Positions 1-7,063 of a stretch of DNA of 29,752 nucleotides are shown piece by piece. How positions within the stretch are numbered: the stretch's first letter is position 1; every line of letters starts with the position of its first letter. This DNA is from a virus: IMG/VR virus record IMGVR_UViG_3300046532_004466, positions 1 through 29,752 of that record, one strand, 5' to 3'. A model generated the notes under the pieces. That model had not been told where the DNA came from. It worked only from the letters and a program-made list of their open reading frames with translations, and ran no database searches. The position numbers were made by a program, and so were the translations under genes.

Positions 1-180
1 CTGTATCATATGACCCTCGCTCTGAGCCACGCGACCGGTCTCGTGGAACCCATATCCATTGGACTCGGCGTACGATTGCGCCATTTCCATCGCGACGCTG
101 TTCTCCTCGCAGTAAAAGCGCTGAGTGAAGCTTTCGCCGTCCTCGCCCCTTTCGTCTATAACATATTCCTTAATCTTCAT
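1..180 (-). CDS. Hypothetical protein, C-terminus beyond the window
   Basis: Last visible gene of the leftward operon; 60 residues are visible before the edge, beginning MKIKEYVIDERGEDGESF. The ATG at 180-178 overlaps the TAA of the upstream gene by one base (TAATG), the same coupling seen at several junctions of this operon, which supports both the start and the reading frame. The visible part is polar and mildly acidic, with no signal peptide or membrane segment. I do not recognise a family, and the truncation prevents any functional call. Confidence 0.6.
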   Translation of the reverse strand, partial: MKIKEYVIDERGEDGESFTQRFYCEENSVAMEMAQSYAESNGYGFHETGRVAQSEGHMIQ

Positions 181-518
181 TATCTTTCCCCCTCGTAATA
201 TGGATGATCCGTATAACTCGGCTCATCCCGTTCGTCCCGATCCCTTGGCGGTTCGGGCTCGTCTTTCTCCGTGGGCCATTCGTCTTCGGTATCGTTCAAG
301 TATGCCTTCGCCCAATCTTCTAAACTGCTGAAGGAGTCGGAAGCTTTCTCGCCATTAATAGATGAAAGCTTGACCCACTCAACTCTATATTCCATTCTGG
401 AGTCGTTGCCCTTCTCTCCCCAGAACTCGTAGGGGCCAATGCCCACGTCCTCCACGGACCATTCGGCTTCCCCTGTGATACATAGATCATCGTGTTCAAT
501 CTCGAATTCCTTAATCAT
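180..518 (-). CDS. Hypothetical acidic protein, 112 aa
   Basis: Unrecognised. The protein is strongly acidic. Its N-terminal ~70 residues look folded (alternating hydrophobic and charged residues with W, Y and F). The last ~40 residues are a low-complexity E/D/R/P tail (EPEPPRDRDERDEP) that is probably disordered. The start overlaps the stop of a tiny upstream reading frame by ATGA, and an AGGGTG sequence lies 7 nt before the ATG. It is co-transcribed and translationally coupled with its neighbours in the leftward operon. No catalytic motif is visible. Confidence 0.65.
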   Translation of the reverse strand: MIKEFEIEHDDLCITGEAEWSVEDVGIGPYEFWGEKGNDSRMEYRVEWVKLSSINGEKASDSFSSLEDWAKAYLNDTEDEWPTEKDEPEPPRDRDERDEPSYTDHPYYEGER

Positions 519-571
519 TTCTTTGCACCCTGTCCAACTCGCGAGGTGGAGTCAAGTTTAACCGTTATCAT
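515..571 (-). CDS. Possible 18-residue coupled micro-ORF
   Basis: This frame reads MITVKLDSTSRVGQGAKK. Its ATG overlaps the TGA of the 213-aa gene upstream (ATGA), and its TGA overlaps the ATG of the 112-aa gene downstream (ATGA). GAGG lies 8 nt before the ATG. It could be a real micro-protein or simply a device that carries terminating ribosomes across the gap between two genes. The length is too short for any homology judgement. Confidence 0.3.
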   Translation of the reverse strand: MITVKLDSTSRVGQGAKK

Positions 572-1209
572 AGCGTCTGCCTCGCCTCTATGCTCATGGA
601 CGTTGGCTTTACTCCTTCAATCGCCATGTTCACGTGAGGTGGGAGAGCCATGCGTTTTTCCATGAAGTCCGAGCGTGGCATGATCTGGGTGCGAGAATCA
701 ACGAGATCCCCGATTTCAAATCTCGCCAGGAGAACTTTGAACTCCTTTACGAACTCATCGTATTTATCCTCGCCCAGACGATCGAAGGCGGAGTCGGCGT
801 TCACGCCCAGATCCTCATGCTCGTAGTAGTAGTCACCAGCATCGTGAGTTCCTCCCGCCTCGATGATTTCCGTAATTAAACCCGCTTGCATTTCGGTGAT
901 CGGGAATAATCGCGTATTTGTCTTCACCAGCAATTGCTTGCCACCGGGAAGATTAACGTATGCCGATTTCGCTCCTCCCTCGAACATCATTGAGCGCACG
1001 GTATCAAGGAGTCTTTTCCCCGTCCCTCCCTCTGATGTCTGCGCCTTGGCTCGCGACGCCGCGGCTTTCGCCTTAATCTTTATGTCGTGTAGATCGAGAA
1101 GTTGATCCTCACGAAGCGAAAGCTGATCCGCCGTATACGTTGGGACCTCGCCCGCCTTGGCTTGCGCCGGCGCGGAGGTGAAGTTTCTTTTCTTTTTACC
1201 AATACTCAT
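568..1209 (-). CDS. Hypothetical protein, 213 aa
   Basis: Unrecognised. The N-terminal ~70 residues are Lys/Ala/Gln-rich and probably helical or disordered (starting MSIGKKKRNF). The remainder looks globular and acidic, with a patch of consecutive tyrosines (DYYYEHEDLG). I chose the ATG at 1209 because GGAGG lies about 9 nt upstream; a GTG at 1227 in the same frame would place that Shine-Dalgarno site inside the gene. The start lies 1 nt after the stop of the upstream 72-aa gene, so the two are coupled. No enzymatic motif seen. Confidence 0.65.
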   Translation of the reverse strand: MSIGKKKRNFTSAPAQAKAGEVPTYTADQLSLREDQLLDLHDIKIKAKAAASRAKAQTSEGGTGKRLLDTVRSMMFEGGAKSAYVNLPGGKQLLVKTNTRLFPITEMQAGLITEIIEAGGTHDAGDYYYEHEDLGVNADSAFDRLGEDKYDEFVKEFKVLLARFEIGDLVDSRTQIMPRSDFMEKRMALPPHVNMAIEGVKPTSMSIEARQTL

Positions 1210-1210
1210 A

Positions 1211-1429
1211 TTATTCGTCCTCCACACAGGATTTCAAGACGCGTTTGCTTAATCCCGAAGACATCTGAACGAATCCCCATCCATCCTTAAAGAAGATGGC
1301 GTTTAGTCTCAACACATCCTCCGCATCCGCGATGATTATGAGGCAAAGCTTTTGCTTCACGAAATGCGCAAAGGGAAGTCGCTCAAGCACGAAATCATCC
1401 TTTTGGTATTCAATTTCAACCATACTCAT
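1211..1429 (-). CDS. Hypothetical protein, 72 aa
   Basis: Small unrecognised protein with a hydrophobic beta-like core (KLCLIIIADAEDVLRL) and an acidic C-terminus. A second in-frame ATG exists at 1423. The first ATG (1429) is preferred because it overlaps the TGA of the upstream gene (ATGA) and has a GGGGGTG purine stretch about 6 nt upstream. It sits in a run of small overlapping genes just downstream of the VWA gene. Confidence 0.6.
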   Translation of the reverse strand: MSMVEIEYQKDDFVLERLPFAHFVKQKLCLIIIADAEDVLRLNAIFFKDGWGFVQMSSGLSKRVLKSCVEDE

Positions 1430-1659
1430 GATAGCACCCCCGTTAGCAATTCGCGAGCATAGAGAATCTCTTGCTCCGCTAGGATTTCATCATCTCGGTC
1501 GAGTGACTCCATCCATCCTTCGTAAGCTTCACGATCCCCACCGGAAAGCTCTTGCCTGAGTTCAGCTTCCCAAATAAGCGTTTGTTCGCCTTGGGACATG
1601 GTGGTTTCTCTTTCAGCACCCTCAACGAGTGCGTTTATTTGTGCATCTATCATTATCAT
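1426..1659 (-). CDS. Hypothetical acidic helical protein, 77 aa
   Basis: Glu/Leu/Ala-rich and probably all helical; no family recognised. The start directly follows the TAA of the VWA gene (TAAATG). A second ATG at 1653 has better spacing from AAGGA (9 nt), so the true start may be two codons later. Its position immediately downstream of the VWA-domain gene, in the same coupled operon, makes a partner role conceivable, but nothing in the sequence shows it. Confidence 0.6.
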   Translation of the reverse strand: MIMIDAQINALVEGAERETTMSQGEQTLIWEAELRQELSGGDREAYEGWMESLDRDDEILAEQEILYARELLTGVLS

Positions 1660-2352
1660 TTATCCTTTTTGTTTTGCGCGGATGAGGTGTAATACCGCCT
1701 CCGCAAGTTCTTCTTTATTTCGACGTGCGATTACATCGTCGAAATAACTTTCCATGTGCTTTTCTTGTTCTAAACTCCCGCTATAGAGACCGGTTACTGT
1801 CTTTCCGCTATCCCTCCACAGCGAAGGCTTGAGTTCTACGTCGCAAATGCACGCATCAGTGTATGCAAACGCGAGATCCGACTTCAATAAGGCGTGCTTC
1901 GTCTTGGTCATGGATTGGGAGATTCCCTCCGTCCCATGCCAAGCGTCTATGGATTCCCAGCACCAATCTTCTAGCGGTACACCTTGGTTGTACCAGCAAT
2001 TTGAAGCCTCTCCGTATTTCCTTGTATATCCCGTCGCCACGAAGTGAAAATCAATGATCTTCTTTCGCGCTAAGTTATTGAATATAGCCATTATGGCGCA
2101 CCCATCCTCCATGTGGTTGCCGCCCATTGATCCAGACGTATCGAACACCACGTATACGGAAGCCCCGCCTGATCGCGCCGATGGACCACACAGATAGCCT
2201 TGCGTGTCGAGCTGGCAGATGGCTCGAACGTCGAGACTCTGTGCGGTCCACGAGTTATCGAACTCTTCTTCGTTCAAGCAAAGCGCTTTTCGGAAGCGCT
2301 GGGTGTTCTCGTCTACCCACGATCCGTTCTTATTCCAAAAACCCGCTGGCAT
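1660..2352 (-). CDS. VWA-domain protein (CobT C-terminal-like)
   Basis: 230 aa. A von Willebrand factor A fold is indicated by a hydrophobic strand ending in DTSGSMGG (residues 71-78), the DxSxS MIDAS motif that binds a divalent cation. A later acidic site in AYTDACICD (about 163-171) is where VWA domains usually place another metal-ligand Asp. VWA proteins paired with MoxR/CobS ATPases act as adaptors in ATP-driven remodelling or metal insertion. The ATG at 2352 overlaps the TAA of the ATPase gene (TAATG), with a GAGGGTAGGA purine stretch upstream. Only the C-terminal half of a typical CobT-type protein is present; the missing N-terminal domain seems to be the separate gene at 4280-5584. The substrate is unknown. 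Confidence 0.8.
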   Translation of the reverse strand: MPAGFWNKNGSWVDENTQRFRKALCLNEEEFDNSWTAQSLDVRAICQLDTQGYLCGPSARSGGASVYVVFDTSGSMGGNHMEDGCAIMAIFNNLARKKIIDFHFVATGYTRKYGEASNCWYNQGVPLEDWCWESIDAWHGTEGISQSMTKTKHALLKSDLAFAYTDACICDVELKPSLWRDSGKTVTGLYSGSLEQEKHMESYFDDVIARRNKEELAEAVLHLIRAKQKG

Positions 2353-3662
2353 TATCCTACCCTCGATAGGGCGTCTTTCCAATCGGCCGCCGCCATCGCG
2401 TCAAGGCCGAGTCCGTCGGCTTTCGCAACGCACTCTTCTTTTACCGCCTTCAATACGTTCTTCAGGTTATTGACGTGCTGTTTAATCGGTGTCCCGTGTC
2501 CATCCTTCGAGCAGTAACGATGCGCGTCATAGAGGTGATTGGATGCCTTGCTCTCGAATGCAACGAGGAAGTCGCGTGGTTCTCTCGTGCAAGGATTGAG
2601 GAGATTGCTGAACTCCCGATTCGACGGATACGTCTTCAGCTCGTTCTTCCTCGATGCCTTCAAGGCGTGGACGAAGAATCGCTTGGCGAAGTGGCACATC
2701 ATCTCCACTTCCAAATTCGTCCAGTCCAACTTGTATCGAGCTTGATGCTCGGCGCATTTGATTGCGAATATCTTTGCGATGTCGCCTTCCGTGCACTCGA
2801 TGGGAACGATTCTCCATCTGCTCTCCATCGCCTCATCCATCTCATTGATGAAGTAGCGAGATCCCCGATTGGTGGTGCCGGCGATGGCCAGCAGACGCAC
2901 GGGGATGTAAATAACCTCAGACGTCTTGTGACCGGTCGCTCCGATGGGCTTGCCAGTTTCAAGGCGGTAGTGAGGCTCAAGCCCATCGCCGGTATCGTAA
3001 TCCGTCGGCGACAGCATACTTTTGAATGAGTTCATGGTATCCTCGCGAAGAGCGAGCAACTCATCCAACATCCATGCCGTGGGTACGCGATTTTTGCTGA
3101 TATGGCGAAACACCGAAGAGGCAGTCTTATCAAGCCAACCCAACGCCGACGTTCCATCACCTTCGGGACAAGGATGCCCACGCATATCGGGAGTGCGCAA
3201 AGTGCTGTCACAATCCGTACGGAAGACGTTGGCTTTGCCATATACATTCATTAACCAACGTACGAGCTGGAATGTCTTTCCAGAACCTTTTCCTCCCTCG
3301 AACAGAAGGCACAGGAAAGTCGATCCCGGCGGTATCAGATCCGCACAAGCCTTTTCGAGCTTAGTCGCTCTCCCTTTCTTGGTCAGCGTCGCAAGGGCTG
3401 CGCCAATCGACACGCCGCTTGCCTTCGCCTCCTTGATGATCGCATCAGCGATGGCATTGGCATCCACTTCTCCGCCGCCGCCACCGCCGCTTGTCTTCGC
3501 CTCGACAGCCGCAGTTAATGTCACTATGTCCTTGGCGATTTCATCGAACCCGGCTTTTGTGCGCTCGGTGGTGTCGGCAAGTTTAATGCCTATATCCTTA
3601 ATATTATCGAGATCCTCCTTGAGAGCGGCTCGAAACGATTCAACTGGTATTTGTACTTCCAT
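2352..3662 (-). CDS. AAA+ ATPase, MoxR/CobS type
   Basis: 436 aa. Residues 1-60 are a probable coiled-coil helix (VES...TLTAAVEAKT), followed by a seven-residue glycine linker (59-65 region). The ATPase core has Walker A GGKGSGKT (123-130), Walker B AWMLDE (196-201, D200/E201), sensor 1 in AGTTN (N265) and a likely arginine finger in DEAMESRW (R282). This fits the MoxR/CobS/CbbQ branch of AAA+ proteins, which form hexameric rings and work with VWA proteins. The gene is translationally coupled to the VWA gene downstream, and AAGGA lies before the ATG. CobS-like ATPases occur in many phages with unclear roles. The N-terminal coiled coil with a glycine linker is an added feature and may mediate oligomerisation or partner binding. 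Confidence 0.88.
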   Translation of the reverse strand: MEVQIPVESFRAALKEDLDNIKDIGIKLADTTERTKAGFDEIAKDIVTLTAAVEAKTSGGGGGGEVDANAIADAIIKEAKASGVSIGAALATLTKKGRATKLEKACADLIPPGSTFLCLLFEGGKGSGKTFQLVRWLMNVYGKANVFRTDCDSTLRTPDMRGHPCPEGDGTSALGWLDKTASSVFRHISKNRVPTAWMLDELLALREDTMNSFKSMLSPTDYDTGDGLEPHYRLETGKPIGATGHKTSEVIYIPVRLLAIAGTTNRGSRYFINEMDEAMESRWRIVPIECTEGDIAKIFAIKCAEHQARYKLDWTNLEVEMMCHFAKRFFVHALKASRKNELKTYPSNREFSNLLNPCTREPRDFLVAFESKASNHLYDAHRYCSKDGHGTPIKQHVNNLKNVLKAVKEECVAKADGLGLDAMAAADWKDALSRVG

Positions 3663-3663
3663 A

Positions 3664-4050
3664 TTACTTTTTTCCTTTTTGAATTGAAGGCGATATCGCC
3701 CTCACTTTATCAGTGGTTGTTTCCATAATGGAACATGCCACTTCGCTAAACTCGGTATCCTTGTTCTGTTTTCCATTAGCTATACCATTAGCTATACCAT
3801 TAGCGATCTGCTTCAGGTAGTCCTCCTTCCACTCGTGATAGTCGGTACATCCGTCGGGACCTCCGCACCATCCGTCGGGTTGCTCGAAGTCACACATCGG
3901 TGAGACTGGGGCGATCGTCGGATCTTTCATTCGGGAAGCTATCGAGGCAATTGCGTCCAGCATGTCGTGTATGCCCCAAGGGTTCGGATCGCTATCCTCG
4001 GCTCTTGCGAGCCGAAACTGAATCTCCTCTTCGTCGTCAATCATTGACAT
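3664..4050 (-). CDS. Hypothetical protein with IANG tandem repeat, 128 aa
   Basis: Unrecognised acidic protein. It has a central Cys/Trp/Gly-rich patch (CDFEQPDGWCGGPDGC) that could bind metal or form disulfides, then three tandem IANG tetrapeptides encoded by a 12-bp DNA repeat, and a Lys-rich end. The ATG at 4050 overlaps the TAA of the upstream gene (TAATG) and has GGAGG 8 nt upstream, so I prefer it to the in-frame ATG at 4065. It ends 1 nt before the start of the AAA+ ATPase gene, so it is coupled to it. Confidence 0.6.
   Translation of the reverse strand: MSMIDDEEEIQFRLARAEDSDPNPWGIHDMLDAIASIASRMKDPTIAPVSPMCDFEQPDGWCGGPDGCTDYHEWKEDYLKQIANGIANGIANGKQNKDTEFSEVACSIMETTTDKVRAISPSIQKGKK
3773..3804 (-). 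repeat. 12-bp in-frame tandem repeat, 2.7 copies
   Basis: The unit CCATTAGCTATA (plus strand) occurs twice in full and once in part (CCATTAGC). Because the unit is a multiple of three, it encodes IANG-IANG-IANG on the minus strand without disturbing the frame. Such short perfect repeats can change copy number by replication slippage. Confidence 0.85.
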
Positions 4051-4268
4051 TATTTGTTCCTCCATTGGGGCTTATCCATTGTGACGAAGCAGAACTCCGC
4101 TCTACCTTCGGGCAGAACGACTCCCCCTTGACAGGTCGCGATTACGGATGCCTTTGAACGCCTCCCGGCAGACGCCAGAAGGCGAAGGCGTGTGCGCCCC
4201 CATCCGATGTATATTTTGAGCGTGTTAAACTCGCCGTGTGGATCTTTGTCCCATCGTATTTTAATCAT
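4050..4268 (-). CDS. Hypothetical protein, 72 aa
   Basis: Small unrecognised basic protein lying between the HExxH gene and the IANG-repeat gene. The start at 4268 has AGAGGA 8 nt upstream; the stop overlaps the next gene's start (TAATG). It contains a basic stretch (RTRLRLLASAGRRSK) and several beta-prone segments. No motif identifies its function. Confidence 0.55.
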   Translation of the reverse strand: MIKIRWDKDPHGEFNTLKIYIGWGRTRLRLLASAGRRSKASVIATCQGGVVLPEGRAEFCFVTMDKPQWRNK

Positions 4269-4279
4269 TCGTATTTCCT

Positions 4280-5584
4280 CTATATATCCAGCAACTTGCG
4301 CGTCGCTGACATGTTGAAATGCGCCTTAATCGTAGTCGCATTCACTATCCTTTTGAAGTATGTCTTCGGATAGGTTTTTCCATCATTCTCGTAATCACCC
4401 CTTGGATCGGCGGTCTGTTCCACGCAGGGTTCCAGTTCCGCTTCGGACACATGTTCCGACATGTCAAAAACATGCGATGCCGTGGATTCCTTCTCGCCTT
4501 GGGAGTCGTGGACTTGAACTTCTTCCGTCGACGATCCCTCTTTGGGTTGTTCGGGTTCGGGTTCGGACGATTTCCCGTTATGCACCTCGATCCCCATCTC
4601 CTTCGCTTTCGCCTCGATGTCCCCGAAGCGACCTCCACATTTGCCATCGCCTCCTCCTCCGCCCTTCTCTTCCTCACGAGCTGGATACCATTCATTGAAC
4701 TGGCATAGGATGGGGTGCAGATCATGCGATGTCTTAATCACCCTCGCGTTGGTCGCCATCTTGTAGAAGCGCCAGATGTCCTTCCATCCGGTATGCTTAC
4801 CGTGGGGTGTCATCCACGTCGGGTCGATGTCAGGATTCCCCACGTGCGACGTGTTTTTCGAGTGAACGAACTCGAAGGTTTCAATGAGCTTGTCCATGAT
4901 TGGCTTTATTTGTTCCGCCGTAATGAACGACATCAGCATCGCCCGAGGCGACGTTATGTTCAACGCCGTCCACATCCACCAGTCGAACTTGCGAATGCCG
5001 TACGTCCCACCGCTACCCTTGAGTGGGACGGTGTATTCGCCTCCATTTCGATTTAGCCAAGGCTTGCCGGGGCGTTTCTGGCGACCGAGATCCTCAATGC
5101 GAGCATCTTCCAGACGATTGGCGTCCGCTGATCCATACCCTCCCGCCTTGGGGTCGGTCTGCATGAATCTCTGAATGTCCCACGTCGTGAGCATTTCGTG
5201 GAATCCTTCATGCTCACAAGTGCGAACGCCGTACAAACCCGGCTTCGTCACTTGATTCATGAAGTCCCTTTCGTTGGCTGGCGTTCCGACCCCAGAGTGT
5301 ACGGCACCACCGCGTCCGAACGAGCTTACCGTATTAAGGATCTGCTCGTGGATTTTGATTTCGCACAGAGTGCCGTCTGGATTATTCTTCCAAAACGCCG
5401 TGCCTACGCCCGGCGCATACCCAAGGGTGGCGCGAGCGTCGAAGTCCTTCGTACAGCGATAATCGAACTTATTTTGAATCCGTTTCTTGAATCGGGCGGG
5501 GAGCAAGGCGGGTGCCTTGTCGTAGAACGACGGGTTCGGAACTTCCGTCCCGTCGTAGATGTATGGTATTTGGGTACTGATCAA
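4280..5584 (-). CDS. HExxH metallopeptidase-like protein (CobT N-terminal-like)
   Basis: 434 aa. HEGFH (125-129) matches the HExxH zinc motif, and NRLEDARIED (156-165) lies about 30 residues on, where gluzincin-like CobT/DUF2201-type domains carry their third acidic ligand (NxLEDxRIE). This is the N-terminal half expected of CobT-like VWA proteins, and the VWA half is encoded separately at 1660-2352. Residues ~312-325 are Gly/Lys-rich, and ~340-400 are an acidic, probably disordered linker (EPEPEQPKEG). The start is TTG at 5584: AAGGAG lies 9 nt upstream and the frame has no better start. Whether it cleaves protein is unknown; in CobT relatives the domain may be structural. Confidence 0.65.
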   Translation of the reverse strand: MISTQIPYIYDGTEVPNPSFYDKAPALLPARFKKRIQNKFDYRCTKDFDARATLGYAPGVGTAFWKNNPDGTLCEIKIHEQILNTVSSFGRGGAVHSGVGTPANERDFMNQVTKPGLYGVRTCEHEGFHEMLTTWDIQRFMQTDPKAGGYGSADANRLEDARIEDLGRQKRPGKPWLNRNGGEYTVPLKGSGGTYGIRKFDWWMWTALNITSPRAMLMSFITAEQIKPIMDKLIETFEFVHSKNTSHVGNPDIDPTWMTPHGKHTGWKDIWRFYKMATNARVIKTSHDLHPILCQFNEWYPAREEEKGGGGGDGKCGGRFGDIEAKAKEMGIEVHNGKSSEPEPEQPKEGSSTEEVQVHDSQGEKESTASHVFDMSEHVSEAELEPCVEQTADPRGDYENDGKTYPKTYFKRIVNATTIKAHFNMSATRKLLDI

Positions 5585-5665
5585 TGTACTATTCTCCTTT
5601 TTATTCGTGAATGAGTCGCCACAGAGGTGACGACTTCGTGGAACTTCGTGTTCGTGGAAACGAGA

Positions 5666-6478
5666 CTACTTCAATATCTTGCGTAGGCTCACTAGCAATC
5701 GCCTTTCGCGGGCGTTACGACTGCATGGCAGCGATTGCCGCGCAAGAGCCATCATTGCCCGTGGGGCTTTAGAGTCGAACTCTTCGTCCGCACTTTCGAC
5801 TATAGCTCGACAGGTCGCTTCCATCAGTTTGGCCCGTGCCTTAGACCGATCGGCTCGGACCGCGGCGGCACATAGTGAACCATTGCCGATGTAGTCGTTG
5901 CCAACAAGCCTCCTTTCTGCGCCTCTGAGTTGGTTAACGACCTCGTCCTGGAGGCGCTCAGCCATCCCAAGCTCGTCTCTTCGTGACAGCACACCCAATG
6001 CGGGTGTTCTCGAAGAGACCTCGCCGTCCTCGTCGAACGTGAGGTTGTCCCACCCCAGCGGTTGGGGTGCGCTTTTCCTCCACATTACGACGGTGCGAGG
6101 TGTGGTGTAGACCGTGTTCTCCGCCACGAGCAACGTGCCGTTGCTACGAGTGTTGTTGGCGGCGAATAAACAACCCACGGTGCGGGGTTCGGCGACGGGG
6201 TGGTTCATGCGGAACCAATCGCACGTAGCGTTGAACGCCGCCACCGTCTTCCGGTGATTTTGCGACGCCCTCCTCCGGGCGATTTCCGACGCGAATTTCA
6301 CGCCGAATTTCATGGGGGTGCCGAATTTCTGCTCGGCGATAGATCCGGCAATGCGCCGGTGGATTTGTTCTGCTGTATTCATCATGGACCATTTGTGGCA
6401 GTTTACGCTTATACGCGAAGGCACTGCTGCACCTATGAAGCGGGCTGGAACATCAACACGAACCCAAGATTTCTCCAT
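5666..6478 (-). CDS. Hypothetical basic protein, 270 aa
   Basis: Unrecognised. Arg/Ala-rich helical protein with a basic C-terminus (RNARERRLLVSLRKILK). The start at 6478 is uncertain: AAGG is about 12 nt upstream, while an ATG pair at 6385/6382 would shorten it by 31-32 residues and lacks a clear ribosome site. The DNA contains several perfect hairpins (for example 5771-5783, 6051-6069, 6129-6145 and 6266-6281), unusual for coding sequence and shared with the next gene. It is separated by about 80 bp from the HExxH gene downstream, a larger gap than elsewhere in the operon. Confidence 0.6.
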   Translation of the reverse strand: MEKSWVRVDVPARFIGAAVPSRISVNCHKWSMMNTAEQIHRRIAGSIAEQKFGTPMKFGVKFASEIARRRASQNHRKTVAAFNATCDWFRMNHPVAEPRTVGCLFAANNTRSNGTLLVAENTVYTTPRTVVMWRKSAPQPLGWDNLTFDEDGEVSSRTPALGVLSRRDELGMAERLQDEVVNQLRGAERRLVGNDYIGNGSLCAAAVRADRSKARAKLMEATCRAIVESADEEFDSKAPRAMMALARQSLPCSRNARERRLLVSLRKILK

Positions 6479-6509
6479 TTAATCGTGGACGCCTTACGGG
6501 CGTTAATCG

Positions 6510-6534
6510 GAAGCACGCCTTTCGTTCGTGCTTC
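6510..6534. other. 8-bp perfect hairpin between two leftward genes
   Basis: GAAGCACG at 6510-6517 pairs with CGTGCTTC at 6527-6534 across a 9-nt loop. It lies in the 72-bp gap between the genes at 6551-7063 and 5666-6478. No T-run follows on the minus strand, so it is not a standard intrinsic terminator. It could be an RNA processing or stability element. Confidence 0.6.
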
Positions 6535-6550
6535 GTTGGAGGGTTGGCGC

Positions 6551-7063
6551 TTAAACGTGGACGCCGATCGCCCGCGCGATCGCACCAAGCTCACGAATGG
6601 TGAGCTTCGTGCCAACGATGCGCGCGTCGAGCGAGAGACCGTGGCTCGTATGGTAGCGGTATATGCCCGCGGCCGCGTTCGCAAGGATTGCGACGTTCTC
6701 GCCCGAATTCACGTACGCGTCGGGCGCGTCCGTGATGGTGGCGGTTAGGGTTGCCACCGGAGCCTCGCGCGATTCCACGCCATCGCCGATCTGCGATTGG
6801 TTGGAATCGTTGCGGGGGTCAACGCCTGCGAGCTCGTATGCGCTCTTGCGCGCCTTCGATCCTGTGAGCGCCGCCGCCACGTACTTGGTCACGACGTAGC
6901 CATCTGCGAGTCCGGCTTCCGCACGGAGGCGCGCAGCCTTGTCCGCATGGACGGGCGCGTTGCCCCACTTGTCTTGTGCGGTAACGTCCGAAAACGTTCC
7001 CATGATGCCCATGAGGGCGCGTGCTTGTGCGATCAATGCGTCTATTGCTTCTTGTATGTTCAT
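6551..7063 (-). CDS. Hypothetical Ala-rich protein, 170 aa, first gene of leftward operon
   Basis: Unrecognised. Predominantly alanine-rich and helical, with an N-terminal amphipathic helix (MNIQEAIDALIAQARALMG), a middle segment with repeated K/R/A, and a C-terminal part ending in AIARAIGVHV. I start it at the ATG at 7063. The frame stays open upstream to a TTG at 7360, but those 99 codons overlap palindromes and read as low-quality Cys/His/Pro-rich sequence. No good Shine-Dalgarno site precedes 7063. It would be the first gene transcribed from the central divergent region. The DNA contains perfect hairpins at 6565-6582, 6587-6607 and 6737-6758. Confidence 0.6.
   Translation of the reverse strand: MNIQEAIDALIAQARALMGIMGTFSDVTAQDKWGNAPVHADKAARLRAEAGLADGYVVTKYVAAALTGSKARKSAYELAGVDPRNDSNQSQIGDGVESREAPVATLTATITDAPDAYVNSGENVAILANAAAGIYRYHTSHGLSLDARIVGTKLTIRELGAIARAIGVHV

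Noticed and set aside
3022-3687. Plus-strand open frame of 221 codons inside the ATPase gene
   Set aside because: It is the antisense shadow of the AAA+ gene, whose motifs are clear.
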